A DNA stretch of 64,000 nt from Cordylochernes scorpioides (lineage: Eukaryota; Arthropoda; Arachnida; Pseudoscorpiones; Chernetidae), in the NCBI GenBank assembly GCA_030710605.1, contig CP092881.1, positions 71,105,118-71,169,117 of the forward strand, in the 5' to 3' direction. The notes under the pieces were generated by a model. The model was not told the DNA's origin. It ran no database searches and was given only the letters and a program-made list of their open reading frames with translations. Each line of letters begins with the position of its first letter. The stretch's first letter is position 1. Shown here in pieces: positions 9,611-19,042 of this stretch. Position numbers and translations under genes: made by a program.

Positions 9611-10650
9611 TAGTTCTCGATGTTTCAGTCATTCTTTGTCAATATTTGCCTGAGGAGAGTGGCAGCGAGTCATTTAAACGTCAGAAATTGAATAAAGAGT
9701 TTGATGAAGGTTAGTTATGCTCTAGTGAAAGCTACATTTATACATCGGGTAAGTAAATCTAGAGTTTAACGTAACAACATACCGACGTCAATTCATAAAT
9801 ATGACAACTAGTAATGTATTTCTTTTCAATAAAGTCATCAAATATTATCTCTACAGATCTCTCTCTACTCTGTAAATATAGTATTTGATGATATTATTGA
9901 GAAGAAACACATTGATAAATTATAAATGTTACAAATTTCATCGATAGATAGAGCAATTGAATTTGAATGATAACTGATATAATATTTGATTTTATAGAAG
10001 ACATGGAAACCATCTTGTTATTTTACAGTTCGATACACAAGCCATTTACGTTGAGTCTTCAGTAGCTTCGACGGATTTGAACGAAGTTCTAATTAAATTC
10101 ATTCCTTCTCTCTATCAAATTTCTTTGAGGATTTAAAAAGCAAATTAAAGTTTTTATCAGAAGGAGACTTTTTAATTGAAAGCTGTGTCTATGGGAAAGG
10201 AAGCTCCAATTAAAATTTATATAAACTCTCTCCTAATTAGGAATATCTAACGGTGGACAAAAAGTGAGGTTTTTGATTCGAATTCTATAGTGAATAGGAA
10301 CTTCCTTGAAAATACGGTATTCAAGGTTTGTTTGATGTGTGGCGGGGGACGCTGGGGATGTATACAGTTCCTACTTGGGAACATTATCTCGGGGAATAGA
10401 GAGGAGAGTTAAAGTATACGTAGGTATAACTTACGTTCCAAAAATCTGAATTCTTTCATCTAACAACCTTTGAGAATAAAAATGAAACTAAGTATTTCGT
10501 AAGATTGATTCTTAAAATTTAGCTGCGCAGTTACTTAAATGACTGATATTAGGTATTTATTTGGTCCTCAAAGTTGTACCTTATGGAATACCAAATCACT
10601 CAAGTTCTTCGTGGCAGAGGCGCCATATTCATTGCACATAGTAATTAGCT
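9611..10650. other. Spacer with a small fold-back fragment at 9809-9920
   Basis: At 9809-9920 a truncated inverted repeat (ATCAAATATTATCTCTACAG and its inverse near 9870-9910) is related to the fold-back MITE at 14187-14500. I see no other repeat and no gene in the rest. Confidence 0.5.
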
Positions 10651-10654
10651 TTTT

Positions 10655-11000
10655 TAAATAGTACAGACTGGGCACTTTTGCATGTATTGACAAGATGTCA
10701 AAATATTATTTTAATTGTCAATTGTCTAGTTCTTCGTAACTCGTGAAATACATGGTGTCGCTGGAGACCCGCTGGTGATTCTCCACCAAACACAAGCCCT
10801 CCCAATATATTTTTTCATCGCAGTAAGGACAGTAGAAGTTCGTTTTATGTATAAAAGAAGCATTCGCGCTTTTAAATCCTTTTATTTTATATATAATTAT
10901 ATGAATATATATTTTTTAAATAGTACAGACTGTGCACTTTCAGGTGTATTGACAATATATCAATAAAATTATTATAATTGTCATTGTCTAGTTCGGAATT
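10655..11000. repeat. Pair of ~85-bp direct repeats flanking a MITE fragment
   Basis: The block TTAAATAGTACAGACTG...TCAATTGTCTAGTTC occurs at about 10655-10738 and again at about 10911-11000. Between them (10778-10880) lies a repeat with TCGCAGTAAGGACAGTAGAAG. That motif also occurs, in either orientation, near 19740-19820, 19945-20030 and 24425-24510. Confidence 0.65.
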
Positions 11001-11750
11001 ATACAAATATATGTTTTAATTATTTGGAAAAAAATAACCACACCAGGATTTCTACGATTAATTCCAACATTACCAGATATTGTGGGCATGCAAGTAGATC
11101 TCTTAGGAATATATAATTGACTATTTTTACTATAATGCATACACGGATTGAGTTAGAGTTTCAAATTTCAATTACTTTCACATTAAATAACCATTATATA
11201 ATGACAGTTACTAAGTATACAAAGTTAGAATAATATTCAGAAAGTTACCATTATATAAAATACTGATTAGTATTCACCAAACGTATTTAAAATTTCATCA
11301 AAAGCCATATTGAGTAGAAGTTGAATAATTAACGAAGCTGGAATTGTCTCCAATAGAAGTGAGTCATCACGGGAACAAAAAAGGAAAAAGACATCTCAAA
11401 TGGCGGCGTTTTTAGGAGAGGAGTTTGACAAGTTATTTGTTTCTTTAAAGGCTTTTAGACCCAGAACTCTGTTAATAATGGATCCTCTGGAAGTATTTAT
11501 TCCGGAGCACTTTGTTTATTTAGTTATCTTGCAGTCAGGTTAGGTTAGGTTTGTCTGTTCACTCTATCGCGCTGATTTTATAATGGAAACTCCCGTTTTA
11601 TACTGCGGCAAACGTAACGGGCTGGCCACAACGGTATCATATTGAAGGGAAAAGGTAACGGAATCTCTTGTTTTAAGTATCTTATTTCTGAATTGGCTTT
11701 ATAAAAGTCTCCCCATTTTTATTTGAAATAAAAGGGAATATTTCCGTGGA
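11001..11750. other. No gene; short TTAGG-like motif
   Basis: AT-rich. CAGGTTAGGTTAGGTTTG at 11536-11553 holds two TTAGG units, the arthropod-type telomere repeat, but is too short to mean anything by itself. Confidence 0.4.
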
Positions 11751-11754
11751 AAAT

Positions 11755-11880
11755 ATACACTACGGCCAGTTAGAGTTTTTTATTTTCTCAACGTTTCGAC
11801 AAAATTCGTTTGTCTGCGTCAGGAGAAATAAATAAAAATAAAGCATTTGGCAAGGCGTTAAAAATTGTTCTTCTAAAAGG
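11755..11880 (-). mobile_element. Family A hammerhead element, copy 2 (truncated)
   Basis: TACGGCCAGTTAGAG at one end, then the minus-strand motif at 11786-11826: CTGACGC, stem II GACAAACGAATTTTGTC, GAAACGTTGAG. The core A9 is C, so cleavage is unlikely. It ends in the shared GCATTTGGCAAGGCG block. Confidence 0.6.
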
Positions 11881-11959
11881 GAATAATTTCTATTAAAAAA
11901 TCGAGATAAAAACGAGTGATTTTATTATTTTTAATTTTTAGTATCAACAACAATGTATT

Positions 11960-12265
11960 GCTTGAAAATAAAAATACTTCGGCCAGTAAATCTTTTTATT
12001 ACTTCGACGTTTCGATAAAAAGCTTTTGTCTTCCCCCTATATATATAATAGAATAATCTCGTCAGGAGCAAACAAAAATTAGTCTATATATATAATAGAA
12101 TATTTTTTAATGCTTTTCCAAATGTTTTAATTTTTGTTTGCTCCTGACGAGGACAAAAGCTTTTTGTCGAAACGTCGAGACAATAAAAAGATTTACTGGC
12201 CGAAGTATCTTTATTTCCAAGAACTATGAATGCCGGCCAGGCAGCCTCTATCTTTACGATAACAT
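11960..12265. mobile_element. Family A element in inverted-repeat arrangement, copies 3 and 4
   Basis: The left half (11975-12069, minus) and right half (12125-12218, plus) are mirror copies, both ending in ACTTCGGCCAGTAAATC or its inverse. The left copy's ribozyme is split by about 25 bp (CCCCCTATATATATAATAG...) between stem II and the CTGACGA core, and its GTCGAAA is changed to ATCGAAA. The right copy is intact. A GCCGGCCAGGCAGCCTCTAT end follows at about 12232-12251. Confidence 0.75.
12140..12181 (+). ncRNA. Hammerhead ribozyme motif, family A, intact core
   Basis: Order on the plus strand: GCTC (stem I), CTGACGA (12144-12150), stem II with GACAAAA (12152-12158) pairing TTTTGTC (12162-12168), GAAA (12169-12172), C-G-T-C with predicted cleavage after C12176, then GAGAC (stem I return; CTC pairs GAG). 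Every conserved core base is present. Stem III is reduced to AC/GU with no loop, as in minimal hammerheads thought to act as dimers. Confidence 0.8.
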
Positions 12266-12298
12266 TCTATTGATTTGAAAATCTCCTGAACATAAATT

Positions 12299-12522
12299 AA
12301 ATAATTAAAAAGGTTTCAGGAGATGAGCTTCTTTTTATTTTATTAAAGAAGTCTCAAACTTTAGGGCATCTCTGTCCTTCTACAGGAGAATATAAATAAA
12401 CGAATAAATAACTAAATAAATTAATGTTTTCTTGTAGAATGACAGAGATGCATGAGAGCTTGAGACTTCTTTATAATAAAATGTAAAGAAATTCATCTCT
12501 TGAAACCTTTTTAATTATTTAA
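12299..12522. repeat. Fold-back MITE
   Basis: Inverted arms of about 90 bp: AATAATTAAAAAGGTTTCAG...AGAAGTCTCAAACTT on the left and its inverse ending CTTTTTAATTATTT on the right. The central region is about 40 bp and rich in AAATAAA. It is non-coding. Confidence 0.75.
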
Positions 12523-12599
12523 TCAACATGGAATCAATGTAGCATATTTTTCTCTCAATATATAATAGGTATTTAAAATATGAAGGAAATAATGTGAAT

Positions 12600-12975
12600 A
12601 AAATAGAACAAATGTGATATTGTACTGGGATAAGGTGGATAAATTATGAAAAAGGCATCTCCTTATTGTGCGAATAAAAGTTGCTGATGGCTTACGCCAT
12701 CTATTTGGCCTTAACTTCCCGTTTCATGATTTTTCAGGATGCCTAAATGACCAGTTTTTTGGTCGTTGAGGTACAGCTTGCACCATGCTGATGAGGGCCA
12801 ACAGCCCGAAACGCGTCCGTGGTTAGCTTTTCTTGATTAATCAAGAATGGGTATTTGGCCAATTCTGGGATAATTAGATATCAACGAAAATAGTTGATAT
12901 TTATTCCGATAGATGGCGCAAGCCATCAGCAACTTTCAGTTGCACGATAAGGAGATGTCTTTTTCATTATAAAAT
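12600..12975 (+). mobile_element. Family B hammerhead element with inverted ends
   Basis: Terminal inverted blocks of about 65 bp are present: AAAAAGGCATCTCC...GATGGCTTACGCCATCTAT on the left, and GATAGATGGCGCAAGCCATC...GGAGATGTCTTTTT on the right. An internal hairpin AATGACCAGTTTTTTGGTCG lies upstream of the ribozyme at 12775-12828, and TTGATTAATCAAGAA lies downstream. No ORF is present. The same layout appears at 13395-13890, and as the 226-bp insertion at 7643-7868. Confidence 0.78.
12775..12828 (+). ncRNA. Hammerhead ribozyme motif, family B, best copy
   Basis: AGCT (12775-12778) and ACCATG (12782-12787) form stem I with CGTGGT (12818-12823) and AGCT (12825-12828): 6 bp with one G-U, an internal loop, then 4 bp. 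The core is CTGATGA (12788-12794). Stem II is GGGC/GCCC with loop CAACA (12795-12807). GAAA follows at 12808-12811, then CGCGTC with predicted cleavage after C12817. Every invariant base of the hammerhead is present, and the stem I pairing is independent support. Type I hammerheads are known in Penelope-like elements. Confidence 0.88.
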
Positions 12976-13008
12976 AATGTGTATAAAAATAGTATTTATT
13001 ATTAAGTT

Positions 13009-13115
13009 GTTAACATGATAATCCTGTTGAAGGACTGACAAGTCCGAAATCTTGAAAAAAAAAGTGGCGCAAGAAACTTAACCCTGGAAGCTTCACTTAT
13101 TTTATAATATGGAAA
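13009..13115 (+). mobile_element. Family C Penelope-type terminal fragment
   Basis: AATCCTGTTGAAGGACTGAC, AAGTCCGAAATCTTGAAA and AACTTAACCCTGGAAGCTTC match, inverted, the segment 27425-27545. It has the hammerhead-like layout CTGTTGA, GGAC/GTCC stem, GAAA, but core A6 is T. The minus-strand ORF over it is a shadow. Confidence 0.55.
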
Positions 13116-13394
13116 CAATAGTGAAAGAAGAAATGGATTTTCCTGAAGACGAATTACACAGGTGACACCATATTTGTCGAAGGTATTTCTCAGTAAATTG
13201 TATAAAGGAAGTTGTGTGTAATAGAAATGTTCCAGAGCTGTCATTAATATAACAATACACAATTAATAATAACATCATCGATATAAAGTTCCTGAGTTGG
13301 AAAACTCAAAATAATGTTCTGACCATTATCACGATAATATTGTGATACTCTATTTTACTTCCTCGATATTCTAACCATTTAGGACTGAATTATA

Positions 13395-13890
13395 GAACAT
13401 TTTTTATTATGTGGAAAAATAGTACAAAAGAGTGAAATTATATTGGGATCAGGTGGAAAATTTGATAAAAAGGCATCTCTGGATCGTTTATATCAAAGTT
13501 GGTGATGGCTTGCGCATTCTGTTGGAATAAATATCAACTATTCGCTGATTTTTAATTATTTCAGATATAGCCTCATTCTTAATTAATCAAGAAATTTTGT
13601 TTTCATATTGTTTGGAGTTTTCACGCACTTCTGAGCCTAACTACTGTTTCATGATTTTTCAGGATGCCTGAATGACCAGTTTTTTGGTCGTTGAGGTACA
13701 GCTTTCACCACGCTGATAAGGGCCAACAGCTCGGAACACGTATGTTGTTAGTTTTTATTGATTAACCAAGAATGAGTATTTGGCCAAATCTAGAAATGAT
13801 TAAACATCAAGGAATAGTTGATATTTATTCTGACAGATAGCGGAATCCATCAGCAAATTTAAGTTGTGCGATCAGGAGATGTATTTCCCT
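13395..13890 (+). mobile_element. Family B element, diverged copy
   Basis: Same terminal blocks and hairpin as 12600-12975. The ribozyme region (about 13700-13753) reads CTGATAA, GGGCCAACAGCTC, GGAAC. G8 and the first A of GAAA are therefore mutated, and I expect no activity. Confidence 0.7.
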
Positions 13891-14029
13891 CAATTTATTA
13901 TTATGTTATAGAAAATAAAATTATCGCGCCATAGTAAGGTTGAAAGACATTCATGGTTGACAAGATATCCCTATAGGCCTTAATTGGTGTATTCGAATAC
14001 ATATACATACATACATATTATAAAAAAGA

Positions 14030-14722
14030 GATTTCTGTTGATTTTTGATTATCTTGAGGATTATGCTATGGTAATGATGCAGTCGTGGTTAAGATTATAT
14101 TAAAATGAAGATTGAATCACAATTTGATTTAATTGTGCTAATAAAGAATACATAAATTAAATTTATTTGCCATCTATCGTTAAAAATTTACACAAATAAA
14201 ATTACTAGCAATGCGTTTCTTTTAAATATCATCAAATATTTTCTCTACAGATCTTACTGCAATGGTATGAGTTATTGAATGAGAGGGCTTGGCTCATCAG
14301 TAGTGAACCCTCTCAGCGGTTTCGCCAAATTAATCTCTAAAGATAATAGACATTAATTTGGCGGAACGCTGAGAGGGTTCACTACTGATGAGCCAAGCCC
14401 TCTCATTCAATAACTCATATCATTGCAGTAAGGTCTGTAGAGAAAAAAAAAAGATGATATTTAAAAGGAACGCATTGCAAGTAAATTTATTTGTGTCAAA
14501 TTTTAAAGAATACATAATTTGATAAAAGTACTGCCTGGCTTAAGGCGTAAGAATAAAAAATAGAAAAGTTATTTATATAATGTACAAAAGATTTGAGCCG
14601 GCCATCGGGAAACAACAACATGAGTTCTTATAGGGGAAACGTGACCTCTGGCGGTAGATTTAACAGAGTATTTGAATCTATGAAATAATATTTTTTAAAT
14701 AAAATAATATTTTAATATAACA
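14030..14722 (+). repeat. Repeat family E, copy split by a fold-back MITE
   Basis: The 5' part (TTTCTGTTGATTTTTG..., GCAGTCGTGGTTAAGAT) runs to 14155. The 3' part (AGTACTGCCTGGCTTAAGG, GAGCCGGCCATCGGGAAAC) resumes at 14505. AAAGAATACATAA occurs on both sides of the insert (14143-14155 and 14505-14517), a 13-bp target duplication. The tail AAATAAAATAATATTTTAAT is shared with the other copies. Confidence 0.8.
14156..14504. repeat. Fold-back MITE with ~148-bp near-perfect arms, nested in repeat E
   Basis: The left arm 14187-14334 and right arm 14352-14500 are inverted copies around a 17-bp spacer. They include GGCTTGGCTCATCAGTAGTG, CCCTCTCAGCG and CTACAGATCTTACTGC. About 30 bp at the left end (14156-14186) are not mirrored. 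The direct repeat AAAGAATACATAA flanks the insert. It is non-coding. Partial relatives lie at 9809-9920 and 24019-24081. Confidence 0.82.
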
Positions 14723-14867
14723 TACATATACAAAAAATGAAAATATTCGCGTCTTCATGTTTTTAATTCTTATGTATAGATGGCGCGTTATTGCTTTTTA
14801 TATATACATATGTATTATACATAGCATATAACAAATATATAATTCGAATTATATTTTCTAGAATAAA

Positions 14868-15110
14868 CTACTCATTAAGTCGACCGTCAGATGTCGTGGC
14901 TTTACAATAATAAACCCATTATTGTTGTTTCCCTTTGAACGTTTCAATTCTTCTGTAGATATGTTAATACGTAATCTTTTATTTTATTTATTCGTAACGC
15001 CTTTCAAGTCAGGTAGTACTTTTGTTAATTTATTTTAATATATTTCTTCAGCTCTATTAAAACAAATAGTAATCTAATAAAAATGTTAATTATATTTTCC
15101 ATTTATGCAT
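14868..15110 (-). repeat. Repeat family E, diverged partial copy
   Basis: Reading on the minus strand, it has TCAGGTAGTACTTTTG inverted, a degraded GGAAACAACAAT block and the GACGGTCGAC end. It is more diverged than the other copies. Confidence 0.6.
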
Positions 15111-15392
15111 ATACATACAATTGATTAATCAGAGGAACGCCTGCGCCAGCTCACAGGTCATGCGATTAACAAGTTCATAACCAAGTGATTTAAAACAGAA
15201 GTGACCCCATGTTTGAAAGTTATGTTAGTTAAGCAAACGTGCATTCTAACTTGGAGTCTTGAAGTCTTTGCTGAATTACAATTTACTTTAATCTGTTTGG
15301 ACCTTTAAAAAAGGTTTAGCATTCTAGCTTAGGTATATATGAATTACACCGTCCAATTCGTCGGTGCGACCGACAAAACTCTTCCATATAAA

Positions 15393-15428
15393 ATGCTTCT
15401 CGGCCTTTTGGCTAGATCAAAGTGTAAT
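15393..15428 (+). pseudogene. U2 snRNA 5'-end fragment
   Basis: ATGCTTCTCGGCCTTTTGG, then CTAGATCAAAGTGTAAT, closely matches the conserved 5' end of U2 snRNA (consensus ATCGCTTCTCGGCCTTTTGG, then CTAAGATCAAGTGTAGT) with small indels. The rest of U2, including the branch-point-recognition and Sm regions, is not present downstream. It is therefore a truncated pseudogene and not a working snRNA gene. The plus-strand frame across it (15364-15573) is a shadow. Confidence 0.75.
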
Positions 15429-15625
15429 TTCCCAAGGTATTTTAAGGGTACAGGCCTCACCAACAACCAAGCCGGGCCTGGATAGGCATTCCGTGTCTGG
15501 AGGAAATGCTGACCTGAAGAAAGAGGCGTATCTTAATTCAAGAGGACATTTTGTCCGGATCCGTGGTACTTGAAGAACTTTTTTTGTACAAAAGTTTCAA
15601 AAGTTTTAAAACTTTAATTGTATAT

Positions 15626-15990
15626 TGTTGCATCATGACTAATGAACCTATTTTATTTTAATTTTTAATATTAGTTTTGATATACTTTAAATTCAAATTT
15701 ATATTTTATATTTATTTATTTTATTAAACAGAATATATATATATATATTTTATAAACAGATTTATGGATTATAAAGCCACCATTTGTATTTTGGTACACT
15801 GTATGACTTCACTGCTCTCTTTGATGTGAGAAATAAATAAATTATTCTGGAGGCTACTTAAAGTAGAGTTATCTCATTATTCGCTTATATAAATTTTGAG
15901 GATGGTTGAAACACGCTCTGGTAAGATGCAAAACTGGCACAGGAGAGAATCAAGGTTGAAGAGTCTGCCAAGCCGCAACCTGGTGCAACA
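15626..15990 (+). repeat. Solo LTR of the Ty3 family, older copy
   Basis: 365 bp, from TGTTGCATCATGACTAATG to GGTGCAACA, aligned along its length to the 336-bp LTRs but with substitutions and indels. Shared blocks include CACTGCTCTCTTTGATGTGAG and the gag start ATGGTTGAAACACGC at about 15903. That gag start is frameshifted by a 2-base loss. No internal sequence remains. It is flanked by ATAT on both sides (15622-15625 and 15991-15994), a 4-bp target duplication, so it arose by LTR-LTR recombination. Confidence 0.92.
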
Positions 15991-15999
15991 ATATACCTA

Positions 16000-17120
16000 T
16001 TATATATATTTTAAATATTCGCTAGGTTAAGATCTCATAAAATCAAAGTGACATTTCCTGTCCTGTCATGTGTTGTTTGAATTGGACGTATAGAAGTTAA
16101 TTAAATTTCTATTACTCTCTCACGACATGGGGAGATAAAACTCACTGAGAAGGGAATATGTTCGCGGGGTGACAACGAGGGATCAATCACACAATGTTCC
16201 AGAATAGCGCCACAATAAATAACAAAAGGCGGAAACAATTCTGAAAATTTGGAAACCTTCCAAGGTGTCGTTGACTCGGGCGGTCGCCAGTCGCTCTGTT
16301 CCTTTTAGACGGATGCCGTTCGTTTAATGTCATCATTTGGACCTGCTAGTCGCGAAGTGACAGTGTCCTTCTATCTCTTCAACCTAGTTAAGGACAACAT
16401 GGAAGGATCCCAGAGTTGAATGACCAAATGTCTTCCTCAACTTTACTATGAGCATACCACCTTGTAGGAAACGTGTGGATTGATTAGTTTACCGCGCACT
16501 TCAGTTAAAAATTACCGTGCATCTTTTCTTGAAAATAATTGACAACAATTTTAAGATTCACGTTCAATTCAATTAAATATTACCGTGAATTTTTTATAAT
16601 TGTGTTTACAACAAAATTATCTGAAGAACGGAAACTTCTAAATTCTCACATAATATGAGTAATGAAGTTACTCTTTGAATACTAACTATAGCTCGTCTCA
16701 TAGCTAAACATTCCTATATTTTTGTGACATACCCAATCCCCCTACCAAATACACGTGATTTATAGTTCGTTCTGCGTTCTATCAGAATAGAGTCGGTGAC
16801 AATACCAGCCGGTGACAATTCCGGGACGCTTTCCTAGAGACCAGGGTTGCCGTGGGCTAACGAGAGTCATAGATAGATAACATAAACTTCATATAGACAT
16901 TCTAAAATTGTCAAAGTTCAGACCAATCTGTTTATGAGTTCAATTGTTAAAGGTTTTTATTATATATATAAATGTCACTATTAATATTAAATATACTATT
17001 AACGTTTACTTTTTTTTACTTGCAGAGACTTTGGAGTAAATCCAGGTATAAAAGATTTCTTTTCCTTCAATTTACCCAGACTAATCTATTTATTAGCTTG
17101 GTTGTCTTAATTAGATTTTT
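16000..17120. other. No recognisable gene
   Basis: Mixed-composition spacer. GTCGGTGACAATACCAGCC and CCGGTGACAATTCCGGG at 16791-16830 are short local duplicates. No motif-bearing frame is seen. Confidence 0.5.
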
Positions 17121-17124
17121 CCTT

Positions 17125-17356
17125 TTAAAGAGACAAAGGTCGCCTCTCCCGTCAAAATAGACGTCTAAACTGGACGCCATCTATTGACCGTCACCGCAAA
17201 CTAGCGGTGTCGGGTCGGTGACAAAGCCACAACACCAGCTTTGGCAAACTGTGGCTTTGTCACCGACCCGAGACCGCTAGTTTGCGGTGACGGTCAATAG
17301 ATGGCGTCTAGTTTTGACGTCTATTTTGACGGGAGAGGCGACCCTTGTCTCTTTAA
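17125..17356. repeat. Long palindrome (MITE-like)
   Basis: Two arms of about 100 bp (AGAGACAAAGGTCGCCTCTC...AATAGATGG...GTGTCGGGTCGGTGACAAAG and the inverse) meet at a loop around CACAACACCAGCTTTGGC. TTAA lies at both outer ends (17125-17128 and 17353-17356), which could be a TTAA target duplication as for piggyBac-type elements or simply part of the palindrome. The arms differ at several bases. A single arm end is found at 2796-2850, so this is a dispersed family. Confidence 0.78.
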
Positions 17357-17484
17357 ATCAATATCCTCCAGGCAAAATTTCCATCTAGGGTTTTCCTGTA
17401 TATAAATTTCATATATCATTTATATGTGATTAGCTTTAAAAATTATAATAATAACAATGCTTATTACTGGTATTATTATTATTA

Positions 17485-17565
17485 TTCTTGCATGACCCCT
17501 ACATTTCTGCTCGGTGAATCTGTATAAGACTGAAAGGTCTTAATAAAGCTTTGTTGTTGTTGTAA
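17485..17565 (+). repeat. LINE-like 3' end
   Basis: AAGACTGAAAGGTCTTAATAAAG ends in TTGTTGTTGTTG, an AATAAA followed by a (TTG)n tail, a common LINE 3' end. A similar end (CAATAAAAGGCTCGTTGTTG) lies at 48053-48078. There is no coding part. Confidence 0.35.
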
Positions 17566-17679
17566 ATTGCCAAAGTTGATTTCATCAACTTCATTCTGAG
17601 ATCTTGCAAAGATGTCGTATATTTTTATGCGTTTATTTGGACAGTAAAGGTGACCATTCTTCATATACATATATAAATA

Positions 17680-19040
17680 ATAGAGATCGCCACAAGTTTT
17701 CCAAAGACATTGTTTAAAAAAAATAGATGTACCATTTATTTTAAGCCATCATTTGTACAACGAGGCATCATCTAATAAAATAAGTCTTTACAAAAAGAAA
17801 AAAAAAAAAGGAATTATACACATTAAAAGAATGATAAGTGAGGAAAAGCTAAGTGCATAAATAGAGATTGCCAAGTTTTCTAAAGACATTGTCTTATTCT
17901 GAGAGATTAAATCGGCCAAAATGTATCAAATCCAGAAAGTTGTGACAAATTAAAATTTTGACACAAACAATAAAGAATCAAGGGGTTGGTTTCTTCTCTG
18001 ATTTCATTTTCGAGCTTTCGGGCTAACATGTACAATTTGACTAAATTGAACTCTTCGAATAAGAATAGAAAAATATAAAGATGATTGAAGAGAAGTGTCT
18101 TATAAGAACTTTATTCACAAGCTTTCAGACCTCCTTCTAACAGATTTTACGATGACAAAAAGAAAGAAATATGAGATGAGTATTAATAGAACAAGATATT
18201 TTCGCATATGAGAAAATATAGCATTTATAAATATAAATGAAAGTGAAAACGTAAATTTCGTATATACAGAATTAATATGCAAAATTGTGCTAAGAAAGTT
18301 AAATTTATGTTATTAAAACATTTTTACTATTACACCTTCAATCCGATTAAGATAATGCCAAATAAACAACTGAGAATGATCCTATAAATTTCTGGATCTC
18401 CGTGTTGAAGGGCATATTAGCTTGAAATCTCGAAAAATAAAAGAAATGAGAAAAGAAAACCTTGATTTCTTATTGGTTGTATTAACATTTAAAATCAGTG
18501 AAGAATCTTCAATACAAATTTAAATATACAAAATTATAAGATATAAATGAAATAATATTTAGAAAGATTTTCTCCTATTCTCTATCTCTCAAATAAAATT
18601 TATCATAATTAATATTCTAGTGTTTATTCTAACTCACATGCGCCAAATAACAAATCACATTGTTGGTTTTCAATGGCTATACAACTGTAACTGTTTGTTT
18701 TTAATGGAATGTGGGGAAATTGAATCGAAATGACACAAAAAACTCGGAAGTAATTTATATTGAACGTCTAAGTATATATATCTTACATAAAGTCAATATT
18801 ATTTCTATGCAGCAGAGTGTGTGAAGTAATTTATGAAATATTTCAAATAAATAAATTCATCTCTCTCTCTCTGATTATAATTTAATTGAATTGCGATCTT
18901 TGAGGCAATTTAAATATTTATTTACTCGAAGTGCTTCAAGGTAATTATGCGAAAGGAAATAGTTCGCTTCATTTTCTGTAGGCGTTGTTTTTAATTTCGT
19001 TCTACATGGTTGCTTGGGTGGATGTAAAACCTGGTAGATA
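17680..19040. other. AT-rich spacer with family C remnants
   Basis: Hammerhead-like C motifs are at about 18013-18050 (minus, CGAGCTTTCGGGC), 18127-18160 (minus, AAGCTTTCAGACC) and 18395-18435 (plus, GTTGAAGGGCATATTAGC). TAGAGATCGCCACAAGTTTTCC (split here for length) recurs in diverged form at 17870 and 19850. I see no gene. Confidence 0.45.
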
Positions 19041-19042
19041 CA

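Noticed and set aside
11536-11553. TTAGG telomere-type repeat
   Set aside because: Only two units; not enough for an interstitial telomere.
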